64,000 bases of DNA. It comes from JAVJSD01 sp040219575 (lineage in GTDB: Bacteria; Planctomycetota; Planctomycetia; Pirellulales; Pirellulaceae). The DNA lies in the NCBI GenBank assembly GCA_040219575.1, contig JAVJSD010000030.1:1-64000 (forward strand), given 5' to 3'. The translations under genes were made by a program, and so were the position numbers. A model generated the notes under the pieces. It ran no database searches. It worked only from the letters and a program-made list of their open reading frames with translations, and had not been told where the DNA came from. Positions 60,324 through 64,000 of this stretch are shown one piece after another (position 1 is the first letter of the stretch; every line of letters starts with the position of its first letter).

Positions 60324-60698
60324 ATGTTTCGCCCGTTCTCGGGCCGGCGGGCGGAATTGCTGACCTATTACAAGTCGCCGCACTCCACGGCGATTGTCGG
60401 TGTGCGCGGCCCGACACGGGCCGAGGATGAATTCATTTTCCTGTACGGTTGCCGCCGCTTGCAGGCGCCCGTGAACTGGACGGTCGGCGAACTCACCGCC
60501 GCCCGGAGGGAGGTGGATTTCGTCACGCTGCGGGACGCGGCCGCCCAGGTGCTGGTCGACTTCAATGCCGGGCGGCTTTTCAGCCGCAATGACGCCTTGG
60601 CGTTCGTTCGCGGCGACGCCGTGCTGACGCAGATGCTGGAAGATTTTCACAGCGGCGACGTCGCGAGCAGCGGTGATGAAGAAGCCCCGCCGACATGA
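60324..60698 (+). CDS. Hypothetical protein in the immunity array, different family
   Basis: From the ATG at 60324 the protein has 124 residues, with MFRPFSGRRAELLTYYKSPH, EDEFIFLYGCRRLQAPVNWT and DALAFVRGDAVLTQMLEDFH. It shows no similarity to the neighbouring immunity-like proteins. It is soluble and has no signal. It lies 10 bases after the frameshifted ORF and before the second immunity copy, so it may be the immunity protein to a lost tip. Function unknown. Confidence 0.55.
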   Translation: MFRPFSGRRAELLTYYKSPHSTAIVGVRGPTRAEDEFIFLYGCRRLQAPVNWTVGELTAARREVDFVTLRDAAAQVLVDFNAGRLFSRNDALAFVRGDAVLTQMLEDFHSGDVASSGDEEAPPT

Positions 60699-60781
60699 CT
60701 TGGAAGGAGGCCCCCGGTTCTCACGGATCGTGCAAGAAGGCCAGAACGAGAATGTCCCTTGCTCTGCGAGGCATGCGGATC

Positions 60782-61153
60782 ATGCCGCCTGAAAACCTCG
60801 ACGAACTTGCACCGTGGTTTGTGCCGTATTGCCTGGAGGCATTTGACTTCCTGGCGTCGGAGTTCGGTTTCGAGCTCCTGGGCAAAACGCTCGCTTACGA
60901 AACCGTCGTGCTGTATACGCGCGGCGACGTAACGATCGAGATCGGCTGCGAGTTGGGCTGCCTTCCCGACGTGTTCGTCAACAATCTCTACGTCAAAGAC
61001 GAATGGGCCGACGATTCGTTTCAGACGAAGTGGTTGAGCTTGCAGCGCCGTGCGCCCTATGACACGGGGGACCCTGAATATCACCGCATTGTGCGCGAGA
61101 TCCTGGCCGGCTTCCGGGAGATCGTGCGCGCCCACGACTGCCTGTGGCGATGA
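60782..61153 (+). CDS. Candidate immunity protein, copy 2 of the 59177 gene
   Basis: The 123-residue protein starts MPPENLDELAPWFVPYCLEA and runs ELLGKTLAYETVVLYTRGDV, TIEIGCELGCLPDVFVNNLY to VRAHDCLWR. It has the same length as the gene at 59177 and nearly the same bases around the start (GATCATGCCGCCTGAAAAC in both), which shows a recent duplication. The ATG at 60782 is used; the frame back to 60695 is rejected for this reason. It is the last gene of the array. Confidence 0.65.
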   Translation: MPPENLDELAPWFVPYCLEAFDFLASEFGFELLGKTLAYETVVLYTRGDVTIEIGCELGCLPDVFVNNLYVKDEWADDSFQTKWLSLQRRAPYDTGDPEYHRIVREILAGFREIVRAHDCLWR

Positions 61154-61223
61154 CGACCGTCGGGGCGGATTCACTGCTCCGCAGACAGGCTGACCGACCA
61201 CAGCGATGGCCGGGCCGCCGCGC

Positions 61224-62360
61224 TCAGCAACAAACCGAGTCGCCGGCTACCTGGTGGGTGGCGGTGACGTACTCGGGCACGGTGCGGAAGTCGTCGAAGC
61301 GGTGGTGGAAAGCCTCGACCACTACCGGGTCGAAGTGGACGCCGGACTTTTCGTCGATGATCTCGCGCGCCTCCTCGGGCGACTGGGCGGACTTGTAGAC
61401 CCGCTTCGAGGTCAGCGCGTCGTACACGTCGGCGACCGCCACGATCCGCGCCGACAGCGGGATCTCCTCGCCGGCGATTCCCGCCAGATACCCGGCCCCG
61501 TCGTACCATTCGTGGTGATAGCGGCAGATCTCGGCGGCCATCCGCAGGAATTGGCCGCCTCCCGACATCTGCGCCGCGCGTTCCAGCGTCTCGGCGCCGA
61601 TGCGGACATGCTGCTGCATGATCTCCCGTTCCTGCTCGGTGAGCGGGCCCGGCTTCTGCAAAATGGCGTCGGGGACGCCCACCTTGCCGATGTCGTGCAG
61701 CGGGCTGGAGCGATAGAGCGTATCGAGGAATTCGGCGTCGATGTCGTGGGCGTAGCGCCCGCGGCGGCCGAGCTGTTCGGCGATCAATTGCGAGTAGCTG
61801 CGCATGCGGGAGAGGTGCAGCCCGGTCTCCGCGTCCCGCGACTCGGCCAGTTGGGCCAGCGCCAGCACGGCGACATCCTGGGTGGCGACGACCTCGGCCG
61901 TCCGTTCGATGACCAGCCGCTCCAGGTGCTCCGAGTACTCGCGGATCCTGCTGTTCGCCTTCCATAGATCGAGATGCGCATTGCGGAGGCGGAACTGCAC
62001 ACGCACTTTCCAACGCAGCTCCTCCGCGTGGAACGGTTTGGTGATGTAGTCGTCGGTGAAGGCCTTGTAGCCCTCCAGGCGGGAATCGGTCGATTCGCGC
62101 GACGACACCATCACCACCTGCGTGAACGCGCCGTAGGGGCCCGCTTTAATCCGCCGGCAGGTTTCGTAGCCGTCGATGCCGGGCATCAAGATGTCCAGCA
62201 GCACGACGTCTGGCTCGAATTCCGCCAGTCGCGACAAGCACTGCTCGCCGTTCTCGGCCGTGGCCACCTCGTATTCCGGCGCCAGCGCATCGATCATGAG
62301 CTGCCGATTCAGAGGGCTGTCGTCGACAACCAGGACGCGTTGTTGTTGGGTCTGCACCAT
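61224..62360 (-). CDS. HD-GYP-type response regulator
   Basis: The 378-residue protein has a receiver domain (VLVVDDSPLNRQLM, phospho-acceptor in LLDILMPGIDGYE, TKPFHAEEL) and a coiled linker. The HD-GYP domain shows LLYRSSPLHDIGK-like text (exact: LYRSSPLHDIGKVGVPD), QHVRIGAETLERA, EICRYHHEWYDGAGYLAG and ARIVAVADVYDALTSKRVYK. Active HD-GYP enzymes hydrolyse c-di-GMP. The GYP signature here reads GYL, so activity is likely but not sure. It follows the GGDEF gene by 69 bases on the same strand, giving a paired synthase and hydrolase under two-component control. Confidence 0.9.
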   Translation of the reverse strand: MVQTQQQRVLVVDDSPLNRQLMIDALAPEYEVATAENGEQCLSRLAEFEPDVVLLDILMPGIDGYETCRRIKAGPYGAFTQVVMVSSRESTDSRLEGYKAFTDDYITKPFHAEELRWKVRVQFRLRNAHLDLWKANSRIREYSEHLERLVIERTAEVVATQDVAVLALAQLAESRDAETGLHLSRMRSYSQLIAEQLGRRGRYAHDIDAEFLDTLYRSSPLHDIGKVGVPDAILQKPGPLTEQEREIMQQHVRIGAETLERAAQMSGGGQFLRMAAEICRYHHEWYDGAGYLAGIAGEEIPLSARIVAVADVYDALTSKRVYKSAQSPEEAREIIDEKSGVHFDPVVVEAFHHRFDDFRTVPEYVTATHQVAGDSVCC

Positions 62361-62429
62361 GGATCTCACTGGGGACTTGTTTTTTGGGCTTGCGGCATGA
62401 CCGCTACAGCGATTCGACGCCGCGGCGGT

Positions 62430-64000
62430 TCAAAACGGAAGCATCTCTCCCTCGCGCTGCATGCGGCCCTCGGAGGACAACAGTTCTTCGATCAGCTCCT
62501 GCATCGTCGTGGCGCGCGACAACAGCTCCGCCAGGCGGGCGTCGTCTTGGGTCGCATCGTGATCGAGGGCGTCGCGCAAGCTCATCGCTTGCGCGACGAG
62601 AAGCTCGGCCCGGGCGACGACGTCGCGTTGGCCGTCGCCCTGGCGACGTGCGAAAGGCCGACCGGAGCAATCTCCCTGCGGTTCGCCTCCGCTGACGGTT
62701 CGAAACCGCTCCAGGTACCAGCGCAGCAACCCGACGGTGCTGAGGATGCCCGTCGGCTTCTGATCGCAGGTGACCACCACCGTTTGCACCGGGACGCGGC
62801 GCATGAACTCGAGGACCTGCCGCAGCGGCGTCTGCTCGTCGTAGGTGATGACATTTCTCTGGACGATGTCCGCGACCACCAACTGCGAACCGAAGTCGCC
62901 GGTCGCCAGATTGAGCACATCGCGGTTGGTGATGATGCCCAGCAGGCGGCCGGCTTCGTCGGCGACCGGCGCTCCCGAGATGCGAAACCGCAGCAGGTAC
63001 TCCGCCGCATCGAGGACGGGGCAGTCGGGGCCGAGGCTGTGGACGATGGGAATCATGGCGTCGCGGGCCAACAGGCCTTGGGGGAAGGACGCGCCGCCGC
63101 CGTCCGGGGCATGCGGCGATTTTTGAAACTCGCGGAGTGAAACCACCCGGTTGCGTCCCGTGTCCTTGGCGTGCAGCAGACATTCGTCGGCCGCCTTGAC
63201 CAGGTCCGTCGCCGCCTCCATGGATCCGGCGATTTCGGCCACGCCGCAGCTCGCCGTGACGTGCAAGCGGGCGGCCGGCGCCATCGTCGACTCGCTCAAC
63301 CGGGCGAGGAGCCCCTCGGCCCAAGCGGCGGCGTCCGTCTCGCCGGTCTCGGGCAGCAGGATGCAGAATTCCTCGCCCCCATATCGGCAGACATAGTCTT
63401 CGTCGCGAACCGCGTCTTCGAGCAGCCGGGCGAAGCGTCGCAGCACGTCGTCGCCTGCCGCATGGCCGTAGACGTCGTTGACTTGCTTGAAGTAGTCGAT
63501 ATCCAGCATCACGCAAGACAGGGAGCGACGATGGCGCAGGGCTTGATGCCACTCTCTCTCCAGCACGACCTCGAAAGTCCGCCGCGAGGGCAGATCGGTC
63601 AGCGCGTCGGCGCCGGCGAGTCGGGCGAGCTTCGCTTCTCGCCGCAGGACGCGCGCCCCGGCGTTGATACGAGCCAACAACTCCAGCGTCTGGACGGGCT
63701 TGGTGATGAAATCGTCGGCGCCCGCCGCCAAGGCCGCGGCCACGTCCTGCTGCTCGTGGCGGACGGACAGGAAGATCACGTAGACATACGATTCAAGGTT
63801 GAGTTCGCGCACGCGGCGGGCCAGATCAAGGCCGCTCAGCGACGGCATTTCCCAGTCGGTGAGCAGAAAACTGGGGGGTTCTTCTTCGATCCAACGCAAA
63901 GCTTCCTGGCTGCAAACGGTCGAACGCACCTCGAAAGCATGCGCCTTGAGCAGCTGCGACAGAATGCGACACTGAGCGGGGTCGTCGTCGACGACGATAA
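62430..64000 (-). CDS. GGDEF response regulator with CBS domains (5' end outside the window)
   Basis: The gene continues beyond the right window edge; at the edge it already reads IVVDDDPAQCRILSQLLKAH, the start of a receiver domain (phospho-acceptor in LLTDWEMPSLSGLD, lysine in TKPVQT). The GGDEF domain has LDIDYFKQVNDVYGHAAGDD, the active site RYGGEEF and just before it RDED, a candidate RxxD feedback site. The C-terminal part carries two CBS motifs (ARDAMIPIVHSLGPDCPVLD and IVQRNVITYDEQTPLRQVLE). It should make c-di-GMP when phosphorylated, with CBS domains perhaps sensing nucleotides. It is upstream of the HD-GYP gene. Confidence 0.9.
   Translation of the reverse strand, partial: IVVDDDPAQCRILSQLLKAHAFEVRSTVCSQEALRWIEEEPPSFLLTDWEMPSLSGLDLARRVRELNLESYVYVIFLSVRHEQQDVAAALAAGADDFITKPVQTLELLARINAGARVLRREAKLARLAGADALTDLPSRRTFEVVLEREWHQALRHRRSLSCVMLDIDYFKQVNDVYGHAAGDDVLRRFARLLEDAVRDEDYVCRYGGEEFCILLPETGETDAAAWAEGLLARLSESTMAPAARLHVTASCGVAEIAGSMEAATDLVKAADECLLHAKDTGRNRVVSLREFQKSPHAPDGGGASFPQGLLARDAMIPIVHSLGPDCPVLDAAEYLLRFRISGAPVADEAGRLLGIITNRDVLNLATGDFGSQLVVADIVQRNVITYDEQTPLRQVLEFMRRVPVQTVVVTCDQKPTGILSTVGLLRWYLERFRTVSGGEPQGDCSGRPFARRQGDGQRDVVARAELLVAQAMSLRDALDHDATQDDARLAELLSRATTMQELIEELLSSEGRMQREGEMLPF

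Overview
The window looks like a chromosomal segment of a planctomycete, most likely of the Pirellulales type. The evidence is high GC, long spacers full of dispersed palindromic repeats, a Tat-exported DUF1501 protein, a CPXCG cysteine-rich protein, a Minf_1886 protein, an abundance of FGE-sulfatase-fold and GTPase genes, and a giant secreted protein that begins with the planctomycete N-terminal signature FERLEDRMVFDA. About 50 genes are supported. No rRNA, tRNA, CRISPR array, integrase or intact IS was found.

Layout. 0-6 kb: carA, then a minus-strand cluster of a coiled-coil protein, a membrane-anchored FGE-fold protein, a zinc-ribbon P-loop GTPase and a GAP1-like protein, which resembles the GTPase-centred conflict or signalling systems of bacteria. 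6-13 kb: DinB and ArsR proteins, then a redox/stress module in which a sigma54 activator and a globin-coupled PAS histidine kinase face a universal stress protein and a CBS protein. Sigma54-type promoters point both ways from the shared spacer. 13-23 kb: thioredoxin-protease fusion, an HNH cluster with a frameshifted third gene, an MsbA-like exporter, a UPF0261 protein, a MoaD/ThiF pair whose ThiF gene seems to start with ATT, and thrS. 23-37 kb: secreted hydrolases, a lactonase-fold protein, a cysteine-rich exported protein, a KAP-like membrane NTPase, a HAD phosphatase, a membrane protein whose ends form a circularly permuted acyl carrier protein without its serine, threonine aldolase, a CtpA-type protease and tsaD. 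37-44 kb: RicT, Minf_1886, a sugar ABC transporter lacking a binding protein, and uppP. 44-48 kb: fusA separated from rpsG-rpsL by a terminator and a MITE-like element. 48-53 kb: DUF1501 protein and a LolD/FtsX-type exporter. 53-61 kb: a polymorphic toxin locus with a 1934-residue protein (Ig-like repeats, about 950-residue alanine-rich stalk, Hint domain interrupted by two membrane segments, unknown 113-residue tip) followed by an immunity-like array with duplicated genes and a decayed ORF. 61-64 kb: HD-GYP and GGDEF-CBS response regulators of c-di-GMP metabolism, the second cut by the window end.

The strongest candidates for little-described biology are the toxin/immunity locus, the permuted carrier-protein membrane protein, and the four-gene GTPase cluster. 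At least five families of short dispersed repeats recur in the spacers, several of them directly at stop codons. All function calls rest on reading motifs by eye; no database search was run.
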